This document shows positions 44,627-54,047 of a stretch of 64,000 nucleotides of DNA, piece after piece. The notes beneath the pieces were generated by a model that was given only the letters and a program-made list of their open reading frames with translations, had not been told where the DNA came from and searched no databases. The stretch is from Thiotrichaceae bacterium UBA7357 (GTDB taxonomy: Bacteria > Pseudomonadota > Gammaproteobacteria > Eutrophobiales > Eutrophobiaceae). The stretch is from the NCBI GenBank assembly GCA_002470825.1, contig DKOR01000010.1, positions 39,511-103,510 on the forward strand. The letters run 5' to 3'. How positions within the stretch are numbered: the first letter of the stretch is position 1; every line of letters starts with the position of its first letter. The translations under genes and the position numbers were made by a program.

Positions 44627-46402
44627 TTACCAAGACTGAAGTTCAGCAAATCGTTTGTATATACCGCCCTTTTGCATCAATTCCTGGTGCTGTCCAATAT
44701 CAACAATCTTTCCTTCGTCCATCACAACGATGCGGTCAGCTTTGATAACTGTTGATAGACGATGAGCTATCACCAGCATCGTATGATTCTGCATAAGCTG
44801 ATTAAGTGCAGCTTGTACTAGTTTTTCACTTTCAGAATCAAGCGCGCTAGTAGCTTCATCCAATAAAATGATAGGTGAATTCTTTAATATCGCACGGGCA
44901 ATGGCAATGCGTTGTTGTTGACCACCCGATAAACGAACGCCTTTTTCACCTAGAAAACTTTGATAAGCTTCAGGTAGTTTTTCAATAAACTCATCGGCAT
45001 TCGCGGCATGGGCAGCATTAATTACTTCTTCATCTGTCGCCATAAATTTGCCATAACGGATGTTTTCCATTGCTGTTGTTGCGAATAAGACTGTGCTTTG
45101 CGGTACTAATGAAATACGTTGTCGCACTAAATCTAGATTGGTTTGTTTGATGTCCACGCCATCTATCAAAATCTGACCTGATTGGGGATCATAGAAACGT
45201 AATAGCAATTGAAACAATGTGCTTTTACCTGCCCCTGAAGGCCCAACTATTGCAATAGTTTCACCTGGTTTTATTTCAAGATTAAATTGCTTCAACGACT
45301 CTGTTTTCGGACGCGATGGGTAATTAAAACAAACATCCTTAATCTGTAGATGCCCTTGTCCTTCTCTGGGTAATACGACGTCATATTGTGGCGATATTAT
45401 ATCAGATTGCATATGAAGTAGTTCTATCAAGCGTTCCATTGCACCTGCAGCACGTTGAATATCATTCCAGACTTCGCCAAGGGAAGTCGTACTTCCGCCA
45501 AGAAAGGTGGCATACAATAAAAACTGTCCCAAGGTGCCAGGACTCATAGTACCATCAACAACGGCATATGCACCGATCCAGAGCACAATAATCATTGTGC
45601 CAAAGGTTGTTAATATGATCGTACCAGATAACAAGGAACTAATTTTTAAGCGCTGTCGTGCTGTTTTAAATGTTTCTTCTACTGACTGACTAAACCGTTC
45701 GCTAAAAGAATTTTCTAAAGTAAATGCTTGAACTAAATGAACTGCATATAGCGATTCACTAGCAATGCTGCTTGAGTCTGCAATACGATCCTGATTGGCT
45801 CGAGAAAGCTTTCTCACTTTACGACTATATAATAGTATAGGCACTACTACTATGGGGATAAGGACTAGAATAATGAGCGTTAGTTGCGGGCTAGTAACAA
45901 ACAGCATTATCAAACATCCAATGACACTAAATAGACTACGTAGAGCAATCGATATGCCTGCTCCAAAAACTGTTTGCACTAAGATGGTATCGGTTGTCAG
46001 TCGAGATAAAACTTCACCAGTACGTGTAACTTCAAAAAATGTAGGACTCATTTTTATGATATGTTTATAAACGCTATAACGTATATCTGCGACTACCCGT
46101 TCACCTATCCACATGACTAGGTAATAACGTAGTGATGCAAATAAAGCAAAAAAAATAGCAAGAACAAGTAATGCAGTAAAATATTTGTTAATAGAATTTA
46201 CATTGGTGTTTGAGAAACCAAAATCAATGACATAACGAATAGCAACCGGCATTGCTAGCATTGATATTGATGCCAATGTTAAAAAAATAAATGCAATAAC
46301 CAACCTTGATACATAAGGACGTATGAAAGGTATCGCTAATCGTAGCGGTTTAAGGCTAGTTGCCTTGGGACGGTTCATGTTCTTTATATCTGATCTTGTC
46401 AT
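44627..46402 (-). CDS. ABC exporter, fused permease and ATPase (ABCB/MsbA-like)
   Basis: Six membrane helices fill residues 25-310 (LVIAFIFLTLASISMLAMPV onward), with the coupling segment FFEVTRTGEVLSRLTTDT typical of half-size exporters. The ATPase at 345-590 has Walker A GPSGAGKST, Q-loop LVPQ, signature LSGGQQQRIA, Walker B IILLDEATSALD and the H-loop VIAHRLST. Such homodimers flip lipids, drugs or peptides; MsbA itself has different helices, so substrate is open. The GIY-YIG gene ends 4 bases upstream on the same strand, so they are co-transcribed. Confidence 0.9.
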   Translation of the reverse strand: MTRSDIKNMNRPKATSLKPLRLAIPFIRPYVSRLVIAFIFLTLASISMLAMPVAIRYVIDFGFSNTNVNSINKYFTALLVLAIFFALFASLRYYLVMWIGERVVADIRYSVYKHIIKMSPTFFEVTRTGEVLSRLTTDTILVQTVFGAGISIALRSLFSVIGCLIMLFVTSPQLTLIILVLIPIVVVPILLYSRKVRKLSRANQDRIADSSSIASESLYAVHLVQAFTLENSFSERFSQSVEETFKTARQRLKISSLLSGTIILTTFGTMIIVLWIGAYAVVDGTMSPGTLGQFLLYATFLGGSTTSLGEVWNDIQRAAGAMERLIELLHMQSDIISPQYDVVLPREGQGHLQIKDVCFNYPSRPKTESLKQFNLEIKPGETIAIVGPSGAGKSTLFQLLLRFYDPQSGQILIDGVDIKQTNLDLVRQRISLVPQSTVLFATTAMENIRYGKFMATDEEVINAAHAANADEFIEKLPEAYQSFLGEKGVRLSGGQQQRIAIARAILKNSPIILLDEATSALDSESEKLVQAALNQLMQNHTMLVIAHRLSTVIKADRIVVMDEGKIVDIGQHQELMQKGGIYKRFAELQSW

Positions 46403-46406
46403 ATAG

Positions 46407-46652
46407 TTACTTAACTAACTGCTCCTTTTCTTGCTTTGCCATTTTTTTAATTATCGCCTCCCGTATACTCGCTGATGAACGATCAAGATAAGCTTCTTGG
46501 TAGACAACTGATACTGGTCGCCGAGTACGAGTATACGCAGCTGCTAGCTTATTATTATGATTATGTTCGTTTAATCGTCGTCTTAAATCACGGGTTATAC
46601 CCGTGTAAAGTGAGTTATCAGAACAACGCAAAATATAGACTATCCAGTCCAT
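46407..46652 (-). CDS. GIY-YIG domain protein (UPF0213-like)
   Basis: A compact 81-residue GIY-YIG fold: IVYILRCSDNSLYTGITRDL, with the invariant Arg in RRRLNEHN and Glu in VYQEAYLDRS-like EAYLDR. Proteins of this size (YhbQ-like) lack DNA-binding domains; YhbQ has been tied to DNA damage response. It follows hemW and precedes the ABC exporter. Confidence 0.85.
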   Translation of the reverse strand: MDWIVYILRCSDNSLYTGITRDLRRRLNEHNHNNKLAAAYTRTRRPVSVVYQEAYLDRSSASIREAIIKKMAKQEKEQLVK

Positions 46653-46762
46653 TTTTAAAAAAGTATCTTGATAATAATTTTTATCATATGCTTAGATTTC
46701 ATATAAAAATACCATATTGTTCCTAATTATAAATCGATATAATGTAGTCTAATTTTTCGTAA

Positions 46763-47929
46763 TTATTTGACAAATATTTCAAGTAATTCATTCAAATAGC
46801 GTAGACCTTTTGAGGAAGCTTTCAATTCATCGAACTGCCATTCAATCAGACCAAGTTCTTCAGCTATTAGTAATTCCTTCTCAGAATTTTTCAAAAGCAA
46901 ACCAGTCCGGTCAGAGAATAGACGAGTTGAGACTCCTTCAATCAATCGAAAAGCATTCATTACAAATTCAAGTGGTAATTCATCTTTTTTTAATACTCTT
47001 TTTTCTGTAATGGCAGCATCAGTTCCAGCTAAATCAATATAATGTTTAGGTATCTTATGTCGTATGTATCTTTCTATTTTCATTTCAGCCACATTTGTAA
47101 TCTTGCCATGAGCACCCGCTCCGATACCTAGATAATCACCAAACTGCCAATAATTAAGGTTATGTAATGCTATATACTTATCTTTTGCATAAGCCGATAT
47201 TTCATATTTCTTAAATCCCTCTGCCTCGAGAAAGTTCTGTCCCTCTTCTTGCATTGACCAGATATCATCATCATTAGGTAGAATTGGTGGCCTTGAATTA
47301 AAAATCGTATTAGGCTCGATGGTTAGTTGATACCAGGATATATGTTTAGGTGAATGAGTTAATGCTTTATCAAGATCATCCAATGCATCATTTATCGATT
47401 GTTCAGGTAATCCAAACATTAAATCAATATTTAAATTTTCGAAGCCAGCTTCTTTTGCTATTTCAATCGCGAGATGCGCTTGAGATGCATCATGAACACG
47501 TCCTATTTTTTTTAATTGTCTATCATTAAAGCTTTGCACACCGAGAGACAAACGGTTGATTCCTATTTCTCTAAAACAACGAAATTTTTCTGCTTCTGCA
47601 GTACTTGGATTTGCCTCTAGTGTTATTTCTATTGCTGGATGTATGTTTAATCTTGCGCGTATTGCACTAAGTAATTTGTCCAATGCTTCTGGCGAAAATA
47701 AGCTGGGGGTCCCTCCTCCAATAAAAACTGTATTGATTGTTCGCCCCCAGATTCGAGGGAGTTCAAAATCAATATCTCGTATCAGTGCATTTAAATAATT
47801 TTCTTCTTCAAAACCTGTAGGAGAAAATTCATGTGAGTTAAAATCACAATAAGGACACTTCTTCACACACCAAGGTAAGTGTATGTATAGTGATAACGGT
47901 GGATTTTCATGAAAAGTTAATAATGTCAT
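46763..47929 (-). CDS. hemW: HemW, radical SAM heme chaperone
   Basis: The iron-sulfur cluster cysteines CVKKCPYCDF (CxxxCxxC) and the SAM motif FIGGGTPSLF are at the start, followed by LEANPSTAE and RLSLGVQSFND, all typical of HemW (formerly RdgB-adjacent 'oxygen-independent coproporphyrinogen oxidase-like'). HemW lacks HemN activity and carries heme to respiratory enzymes. Length (388) matches E. coli. It is third in the leftward rph-rdgB-hemW order. Confidence 0.93.
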   Translation of the reverse strand: MTLLTFHENPPLSLYIHLPWCVKKCPYCDFNSHEFSPTGFEEENYLNALIRDIDFELPRIWGRTINTVFIGGGTPSLFSPEALDKLLSAIRARLNIHPAIEITLEANPSTAEAEKFRCFREIGINRLSLGVQSFNDRQLKKIGRVHDASQAHLAIEIAKEAGFENLNIDLMFGLPEQSINDALDDLDKALTHSPKHISWYQLTIEPNTIFNSRPPILPNDDDIWSMQEEGQNFLEAEGFKKYEISAYAKDKYIALHNLNYWQFGDYLGIGAGAHGKITNVAEMKIERYIRHKIPKHYIDLAGTDAAITEKRVLKKDELPLEFVMNAFRLIEGVSTRLFSDRTGLLLKNSEKELLIAEELGLIEWQFDELKASSKGLRYLNELLEIFVK

Positions 47930-48018
47930 TTATAATATCCATAGATATCAATACTACTGTAACCTAAATGAATCATTGAGAAATATAAATTTTCAGTAAT
48001 AGAAGTTTGCAGCGATAT

Positions 48019-48618
48019 TTATATTTCGCTGATCTGTTGTATTAAACTCTTTAGTGCTTGTCCACGATGACTTAGTCTGTTTTTTAATTCTGGTGATAGT
48101 TCAGCTGAAGTACAATTATGTGTTGGGAGATAAAAGATAGGATCATATCCAAAACCATTCCGCCCTCGTGGCGCCATGATAACAACACCATCCCAAGTTC
48201 CCTGAGAGATAAGGGGCGTTGGATCTTCCGCATGTCTAAGAAAGACCATTGAACATACAAAACGCGCTTTACGATCTACTTTATGCAATGGTTTGATATC
48301 TTCGATAAGTTTATTAAGGTTATCTTCATCACTAGCTTCTAAAGCTGCATAACGAGCGGAGTAGATTCCTGGTCGCCCTTTTAGACCAGTGACTTCTATT
48401 CCAGAATCATCGGCAATTACTGGGTGATTAGTATAACGAGCAGCATTACGTGCCTTGATTATTGCATTCTCGACAAAAGTTAAACCGGTTTCTTCTACTT
48501 CAATAACACCAAACTCAGATTGCGACTGAATATGAAAAACTGTATCTGCTAGTAACTCATTTATTTCTTTGACCTTCCCCGGATTATTACTCGCGAGCAC
48601 TATCTTTATATTTTCCAA
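48019..48618 (-). CDS. rdgB: XTP/dITP diphosphatase RdgB
   Basis: RdgB hydrolyses XTP, ITP and dITP to monophosphates. The Ham1 motifs are visible: VLASNNPGKVKEIN at the N-terminus, EETGLTFVENAIIKARNAA, ADDSGIEV and the GRNGFGYDPIFYLP signature. The start is TTG at 48618, backed by AGGA 7 bases upstream; no ATG fits in front of the motif. The gene lies 17 bases after rph. Confidence 0.92.
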   Translation of the reverse strand: MENIKIVLASNNPGKVKEINELLADTVFHIQSQSEFGVIEVEETGLTFVENAIIKARNAARYTNHPVIADDSGIEVTGLKGRPGIYSARYAALEASDEDNLNKLIEDIKPLHKVDRKARFVCSMVFLRHAEDPTPLISQGTWDGVVIMAPRGRNGFGYDPIFYLPTHNCTSAELSPELKNRLSHRGQALKSLIQQISEI

Positions 48619-48635
48619 ATTGATTTCCTGAATAA

Positions 48636-49352
48636 TTATTGTTTTAGGGCATTACGTTGAAGTTCAAACAACTGACTAATACCTTTTTGAGCAAGTGCTA
48701 ACATGCTATTTAACTCATCAAATGTGAATGGATGCCCTTCTGCTGTACCCTGCACTTCTATGAAATGATTCTTATCATTCATCACCACATTCATGTCCGT
48801 TTCTGCGGTAGAATCTTCAGCATAATCCAGATCTAACACTGGCACACCATTGTGTATCCCTACAGAAATAGCGGCGATCATTGATTTAATTGGATCCGTT
48901 TCTATAAAACCATCTGCTCTACCTTTATTAATGGCATCCACCAAGGCGATGAAAGCACCCGTTATGGATGCCGTACGAGTTCCGCCATCCGCCTGAATAA
49001 CGTCACAATCAATAACAATAGTATTTTCACCGAGAGCGCCCATATCAACTACAGCACGTAGCGATCGGCCTATAAGTCGCTGAATTTCCATCGTACGTCC
49101 ACCTTGTTTATTTTGGGAAGCCTCACGTCGCATACGTGAACCTGTTGAACGCGGTAACATACCATATTCACCAGTTACCCAACCCTGGCCTTTGCCACGT
49201 AAAAATCCAGGAACACCTGTGTCAAAACTAGCATTACAGATAACTTTTGTATTTCCAAATTCAATCAATACTGAACCCTCAGCGTGACAAGTGAAATTTC
49301 TTGTTATTGTGACGGGTCTTAGTTGGTTGGTTGAACGTCCGCTTGAGCGCAT
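48636..49352 (-). CDS. rph: Ribonuclease PH
   Basis: A phosphorolytic 3'-5' exonuclease that trims tRNA 3' ends. The sequence starts RSSGRSTNQLRPVTITRNFT and contains GFLRGKGQGWVTGEYGMLPR, the phosphate-binding and active-site block with RRE ASQNKQGGRT following. The catalytic Asp residues lie in VIDCDVIQADGGTRTASITG. The 238-residue length is normal and the C-terminus intact. It leads the leftward operon; yicC diverges from it with about 115 bases between. Confidence 0.94.
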   Translation of the reverse strand: MRSSGRSTNQLRPVTITRNFTCHAEGSVLIEFGNTKVICNASFDTGVPGFLRGKGQGWVTGEYGMLPRSTGSRMRREASQNKQGGRTMEIQRLIGRSLRAVVDMGALGENTIVIDCDVIQADGGTRTASITGAFIALVDAINKGRADGFIETDPIKSMIAAISVGIHNGVPVLDLDYAEDSTAETDMNVVMNDKNHFIEVQGTAEGHPFTFDELNSMLALAQKGISQLFELQRNALKQ

Positions 49353-49466
49353 ATTAGTCTCCTATAAAAAAATGCTGCATTATAACGATAATTTTTGTCT
49401 GCGTATTTCCGATATACTGCTCAGACGTTACTATTAACAAATAATTATAGTGGAAAGGATAATTTG

Positions 49467-50333
49467 ATGATAAAGAGTATGACTTCATATGGTAGAGCTG
49501 AGCATTCTGGAGAATGGGGTGAAGCATCTTGCGAAATTAGAAGTGTAAATCATCGTTATCTAGAGATGTCGATTCGGCTGCCAGAAGAATTGCGATTGCT
49601 TGAGCAGGCTATTCGTGATGTATTATCAAAACAATTAAAACGCGGAAAAATTGATTGCAACATTCGATATCAACAACATGAGGGTTCTAAGGGGACATTA
49701 CCTGTAAATAAGGAACTAGTGAAAAAAATCATAGAAACTGCTGAAAAAACAAATGCACAAATAACATCACCTGCACCAATTAATTCTCTTGAATTACTTC
49801 GCTGGCCTGGTGTCCTCGATAGAGATATTCCCGATCCTGAAGCGATAAATAAACCATTACTTGAATTAGTCAATCAAACTCTCGTCGCTGTTATTGATAC
49901 TCGCCAACGTGAAGGCGATAAGATCAGGACGATGATCATGGAACGTAACAAAGCTGCTAAAATAATTGTTAACTGTGTACGCGAACAATTACCGACTATT
50001 CTTGATAATATTCGTGAAAAATTAACTCTACGTGTACAGAAATTGAGCTCTGCGTTTGATAATGACCGACTTGAGCAAGAACTATTGTTATTATCACAAA
50101 AGATGGATGTGGCAGAAGAAATCGACCGATTAGACGCACATATTGATGAAGTACAACGAGTACTTGATCAACACGGTCCTGTCGGACGTCGTCTAGATTT
50201 TCTTATGCAGGAAATGAATCGTGAATCGAATACATTAGGATCAAAGTCGATTCATCTAGACACTACTAAGGCCTCGGTCGATTTAAAAGTCTTGATCGAA
50301 CAAATGCGTGAACAAATCCAAAACATAGAATAG
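49467..50333 (+). CDS. yicC: YicC-family endoribonuclease
   Basis: The start is MIKSMTSYGRAEHSGEWGEA, the family hallmark, with AAAGGA 8 bases before ATG 49467; an in-frame ATG at 49395 adds non-conserved residues. The middle has IRSVNHRYLEMSIRLPEELR and the end RLDFLMQEMNRESNTLGSKS. YicC is an endoribonuclease that, in E. coli, degrades the RyhB small RNA. It leads the rightward operon with gmk and rpoZ. Confidence 0.93.
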   Translation: MIKSMTSYGRAEHSGEWGEASCEIRSVNHRYLEMSIRLPEELRLLEQAIRDVLSKQLKRGKIDCNIRYQQHEGSKGTLPVNKELVKKIIETAEKTNAQITSPAPINSLELLRWPGVLDRDIPDPEAINKPLLELVNQTLVAVIDTRQREGDKIRTMIMERNKAAKIIVNCVREQLPTILDNIREKLTLRVQKLSSAFDNDRLEQELLLLSQKMDVAEEIDRLDAHIDEVQRVLDQHGPVGRRLDFLMQEMNRESNTLGSKSIHLDTTKASVDLKVLIEQMREQIQNIE

Positions 50334-50343
50334 TTATATTTTT

Positions 50344-50973
50344 ATGAAAATTAAAAACGGCACATTGTTTATAATTGCTGCACCTTCTGGAGCAGGCAAA
50401 ACATCGATCATAAAATCTGTGACTACGGAAGATAATAATATTGATGTTTCAATTTCATATACTACTCGTCAAGCAAGAGCAGATGAAAACGATGGTGAAG
50501 AATACCACTTTATAAGTGAAAATGAATTCAAAGATCTTATTAAAATAGATTACTTTCTTGAATATGCCAAAGTCTTTGGTAATTACTATGGCACCTCAAA
50601 AGACTGGGTCGAACAAGAAATGTTTACTGGTAGAAACTTCATCCTTGAAATAGATTGGCAAGGTGCGCTGCAAATAAAGTCACAAATTCGTAATAGCGTT
50701 AGTATTTTTGTATTACCACCGAGCTACAAAACACTCCGAGCTAGGTTAACTTCACGTAAAAAGGATAATCTAGAGATAATCGAGCAGAGGATGGATGCTG
50801 CATGTGAAGAAATTTCCCATTACAGGGACTTTGAATACATAGTTATAAATGATGACTTTAAGTCCGCCGTGAAAGAAATCAAGGCAATTATTACCGCCAC
50901 TAACTTAGGAGCCTGTCGACAATCGACTTTTTATGACGATTTCATCAGTCAAATCATGGCACAAAAGGATTGA
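50344..50973 (+). CDS. gmk: Guanylate kinase
   Basis: GMP + ATP gives GDP + ADP. The P-loop is APSGAGKTSI; GMP binding residues lie in ISYTTRQARADENDGEEYHF and GNYYGTSKDWVEQEM. The lid and adenine contacts are in PPSYKTLRARLTSR. The ORF is 209 residues, normal. It starts 10 bases after yicC and is followed by rpoZ. Confidence 0.95.
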   Translation: MKIKNGTLFIIAAPSGAGKTSIIKSVTTEDNNIDVSISYTTRQARADENDGEEYHFISENEFKDLIKIDYFLEYAKVFGNYYGTSKDWVEQEMFTGRNFILEIDWQGALQIKSQIRNSVSIFVLPPSYKTLRARLTSRKKDNLEIIEQRMDAACEEISHYRDFEYIVINDDFKSAVKEIKAIITATNLGACRQSTFYDDFISQIMAQKD

Positions 50974-51059
50974 ATTCAGTAGAATGTATTGATGATGTAG
51001 ATTTGGTAACTTTTTAACCAAAAGAATATAAGTCTAATATAAAAAATAAGAGGAACTAG

Positions 51060-51320
51060 ATGGCTAGATTAACCGTTGAAGATTGCCTAGAAAATGTTGT
51101 AAACCGCTACGATCTGGTTTTATTAGCAAGCAAGCGGGCACGTCAGATTGCAATGGGAGCAGATCCTTTGGTTCCTGCCGAAAATGATAAACCTACCGTA
51201 ATTGCCCTACGTGAAATAGCTGAAAATTTGGTAAACAATGATAATATTGACACAGTCAATAAATTTGAAACAGAAGATGAATTCACTGAATCCGATTTTA
51301 ATATTCCTTCTGCAAGTTAA
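51060..51320 (+). CDS. rpoZ: RNA polymerase omega subunit
   Basis: The 86-residue protein has the omega signature MARLTVEDCLENVVNRYDLV, ASKRARQIAMGADP and KPTVIALREIAENLV. Omega helps assemble and stabilise the polymerase and binds ppGpp. GAGGAAC lies 7 bases before ATG 51060. It sits between gmk and spoT as in most gammaproteobacteria. Confidence 0.95.
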   Translation: MARLTVEDCLENVVNRYDLVLLASKRARQIAMGADPLVPAENDKPTVIALREIAENLVNNDNIDTVNKFETEDEFTESDFNIPSAS

Positions 51321-51339
51321 TCACTGACAATTTTCAAAA

Positions 51340-51360
51340 AAAGGCGCGGTATGCGTCTTT
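51340..51360 (+). terminator. Candidate hairpin after rpoZ
   Basis: AAAGGCGC and GCGTCTTT pair over 8 bp (one G-T) with loop GGTAT, 20 bases past the rpoZ stop. The 5' side is an A-run (AAAAAAA) and the 3' side is TCTTTCTGCTG, so only a weak U tract. It may attenuate transcription between rpoZ and spoT. Confidence 0.4.
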
Positions 51361-51432
51361 CTGCTGTTGTATCATTCATTGCCCCGTGCGTAACACCGTA
51401 CATTTGATTATACATTACTGTTAACTATAACC

Positions 51433-53580
51433 GTGTATACAATTAACGACCTCAGTAAGCTCATAGGCACCTATCTACAGCCAGATCAGGTCTTTAAGGT
51501 ACAGCGCGCCTACTATTTTAGTGCTAAAGCACACGAAGGCCAGAAACGCGTTAGTGGTGAAGCTTACATTAATCATCCCCTAGAAGTTGCGCGAATTCTC
51601 GGTGAGATGCATATGGATCATCAAACCATTATGGCAGCTATTTTACATGATGTAATTGAAGATACTCCTACCGCTGAAGTACAACTAAAACGAAAATTTG
51701 GTAAGGGTGTTACTGAAATAGTTAATGGTGTCAGTAAACTAGATAAGATCAAATTTGAGAGTACTGCTGAAGCTCAGGCAAATAACTTTCGTAAAATGTT
51801 AATGGCCATGAGTAATGATATGAGAGTAATTCTCGTTAAACTCGCTGATCGCTTGCATAACATGCGTACTCTTGAAGCTTTAAAGTCAGAAAAACGGCGC
51901 CGCATCGCTAGAGAGACAGTTGAAATTTATGCACCTATAGCATTAAGACTTGGTCTTAATTCAATTCGCCTTGAATTGGAAGAACTTGGTTTTAAAGCTA
52001 TGTATCCAATGCGCTACAGAATTCTTGATGAGCAAATTTACAAAGCTCGTGGTCATCGTAAGGAGATTATCACTAAAATTCGAACAGCATTGAAGCGCCG
52101 CATGCGACAGGAAAAACTCCCAGGAAAAATATTGGGTCGAGAAAAACACCTCTATGGAATATATCTGAAGATGCGGGAACAGCATTTATCTTTCTCTGAT
52201 ATTTTTGATGTTTATGCCTTTCGCTTAATCGTTGATACTGTCGATACCTGCTATCGCACACTAGGTGTAATACATAATTTATATAAGCCTGTCCCAGGCA
52301 AATTTAAAGACTACATAGCTATTCCGAAAACCAATGGTTATCAGTCGTTACATACAGTTTTGTTTGGACCTTATGGCGTTCCAATTGAGATTCAAATTCG
52401 ATCAAAAGACATGAATAATGTTGCTGAAGTTGGTATTGCTGCGCACTGGCTATACAAAGCAGAAGGTAAATCTAAAAAAAATATCCGGGTCGATAATGAT
52501 CGAAGTAATGTTCATCGTCGTGCGAGAGAATGGCTACGTAATATTGTTGAGATGAACAAAACAGCTGGCAATCCGGAAGAATTTTTTGAAAATGTAAAAA
52601 TAGACTTATTTCCTGATGAAGTTTATGTTTTCACGCCAAAAGGTAAAATCATGGAAATGCCAAGCGGTTCAACCGCTGTAGATTTTGCATACGCCATACA
52701 TAGCGATATTGGCAATCGTTGTGTCGGTGTTAGAATAAATAGAAAGTTAGTACCTCTTGGAACACAATTGACTAGTGGAAAAACAATTGAAATAATCACA
52801 GCAAAGAGTGGGCGGCCAAACCCTGCTTGGTTAAACTTTGTAGCAACAGTAAAAGCTCGAACACAAATCAGACACTTTCTAAAGAACCTCCAGAATGATG
52901 AGGCAATTGCATTAGGCAAACGCCTATTGAATCGAGAATTAGAACCATTTGGCATAACCTATCAAGATATTAGTGAAAATGATATGATTCATTTATTATC
53001 TGAGAATCATCTGGAACATGTTGACTTTCTTTTTCAAGAGATAGGATTAGGTAATAAAATGGCTCCGTTATTCGCCAGACAAGTCGTCGCGATTGAAAAA
53101 TTAACTTTACTAGAAAGTAAATATATCGTTTCAGATAAAACCAACCCTTTATCAATAAAAGGCACTGAGGGTCTAGTAATAAATTTTCCAAAATGTTGCT
53201 ATCCAATACCAGGCGATCCAATTCATGGTTTTGTTACGTCCGGACGCGGTATTGTCATACATAGACAAACTTGTAAAAATATTGCTGAGTACAAAAACCA
53301 TCAAGAGAAGTGGATTCAGGTTGAATGGGAAGCAGATATAGATCGTGATTTTCAGGTAATAATTCGTTTAAATTCTAGTAATCAACGTGGTGTTTTGGCG
53401 AATGTAGCCGCAACTATTGCTGATGCAGGTGCAAATATTGAGAAGGTAGAAATGATGGAGCGCGATGACCGCTATGCTTATCAAAAATTTACTATCGATG
53501 TAAAAGATAGAATTCATTTAGCTGATGTCATCAGAAAGATACGTTCGATAAAAAGTGTTTCGCAAATTACTCGTATTTAA
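51433..53580 (+). CDS. spoT: Bifunctional (p)ppGpp synthetase/hydrolase SpoT
   Basis: Domains in order: HD hydrolase (residues 20-170: YINHPLEVARIL, AAILHDVIEDTP, ADRLHNMRTLEAL), synthetase (about 225-345: REKHLYGIYLKM, YRTLGVIHNLYKPVPG, DYIAIPKTNGYQSLHT), TGS domain (about 395-455: DEVYVFTPKGKIMEMPSG), helical and zinc-finger-like region with CCYPIPGDPIHGF, and a C-terminal ACT domain (RGVLANVAATIADAG). The HD residues for hydrolysis are intact. Start is GTG 51433. It follows rpoZ after about 110 bases. Confidence 0.94.
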   Translation: MYTINDLSKLIGTYLQPDQVFKVQRAYYFSAKAHEGQKRVSGEAYINHPLEVARILGEMHMDHQTIMAAILHDVIEDTPTAEVQLKRKFGKGVTEIVNGVSKLDKIKFESTAEAQANNFRKMLMAMSNDMRVILVKLADRLHNMRTLEALKSEKRRRIARETVEIYAPIALRLGLNSIRLELEELGFKAMYPMRYRILDEQIYKARGHRKEIITKIRTALKRRMRQEKLPGKILGREKHLYGIYLKMREQHLSFSDIFDVYAFRLIVDTVDTCYRTLGVIHNLYKPVPGKFKDYIAIPKTNGYQSLHTVLFGPYGVPIEIQIRSKDMNNVAEVGIAAHWLYKAEGKSKKNIRVDNDRSNVHRRAREWLRNIVEMNKTAGNPEEFFENVKIDLFPDEVYVFTPKGKIMEMPSGSTAVDFAYAIHSDIGNRCVGVRINRKLVPLGTQLTSGKTIEIITAKSGRPNPAWLNFVATVKARTQIRHFLKNLQNDEAIALGKRLLNRELEPFGITYQDISENDMIHLLSENHLEHVDFLFQEIGLGNKMAPLFARQVVAIEKLTLLESKYIVSDKTNPLSIKGTEGLVINFPKCCYPIPGDPIHGFVTSGRGIVIHRQTCKNIAEYKNHQEKWIQVEWEADIDRDFQVIIRLNSSNQRGVLANVAATIADAGANIEKVEMMERDDRYAYQKFTIDVKDRIHLADVIRKIRSIKSVSQITRI

Positions 53581-53609
53581 AGAAAATGCAAAATATTAAG
53601 GAGGTGATA

Positions 53610-53990
53610 ATGCAACGGGAAATAATATCTACTAAAAACGCACCGCAAGCGATAGGGACCTATTCACAAGCAATTAAAGTTGGTAATACAGTATATCTTT
53701 CTGGACAAATTCCTTTGAACCCGAAAACTATGGAGCTAATAGAAGGCGATATGTCAGCACAAATTATGCGCGTATTTGATAATTTAACTGCTGTTGCCAA
53801 TGCAGCTGGTGGCTCATTAGCAGATATCAGCAAATTAAATATATTTCTTACTGATTTAACACATTTCTCTCTAATTAATGAAATGATGGCTAAGTATTTT
53901 TCTGAGCCCTACCCTGCACGTGCTGCAATAGGTGTTGCCAACTTGCCAAAAAATGCATTGGTCGAGATGGATGCAATAATGACGCTCTAG
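53610..53990 (+). CDS. ridA: RidA-family enamine/imine deaminase
   Basis: RidA removes reactive 2-aminoacrylate made by PLP enzymes. The sequence has PQAIGTYSQAIKVGNTVYLS, GQIPLNPKT, the RidA Arg in EPYPARAAIGVANLPKNALV and a terminal EMDAIMTL. The ribosome site is AAGGAGGTGA, nearly a perfect match to the 16S tail, 3-5 bases before ATG 53610; this decides the start against the upstream ATG 53586. Length is 126 residues. Confidence 0.93.
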   Translation: MQREIISTKNAPQAIGTYSQAIKVGNTVYLSGQIPLNPKTMELIEGDMSAQIMRVFDNLTAVANAAGGSLADISKLNIFLTDLTHFSLINEMMAKYFSEPYPARAAIGVANLPKNALVEMDAIMTL

Positions 53991-54047
53991 ATAAGATAAA
54001 GAAGGTACGTTTGTGAACATAAAGAACATACTACTAAACTTCAGAGT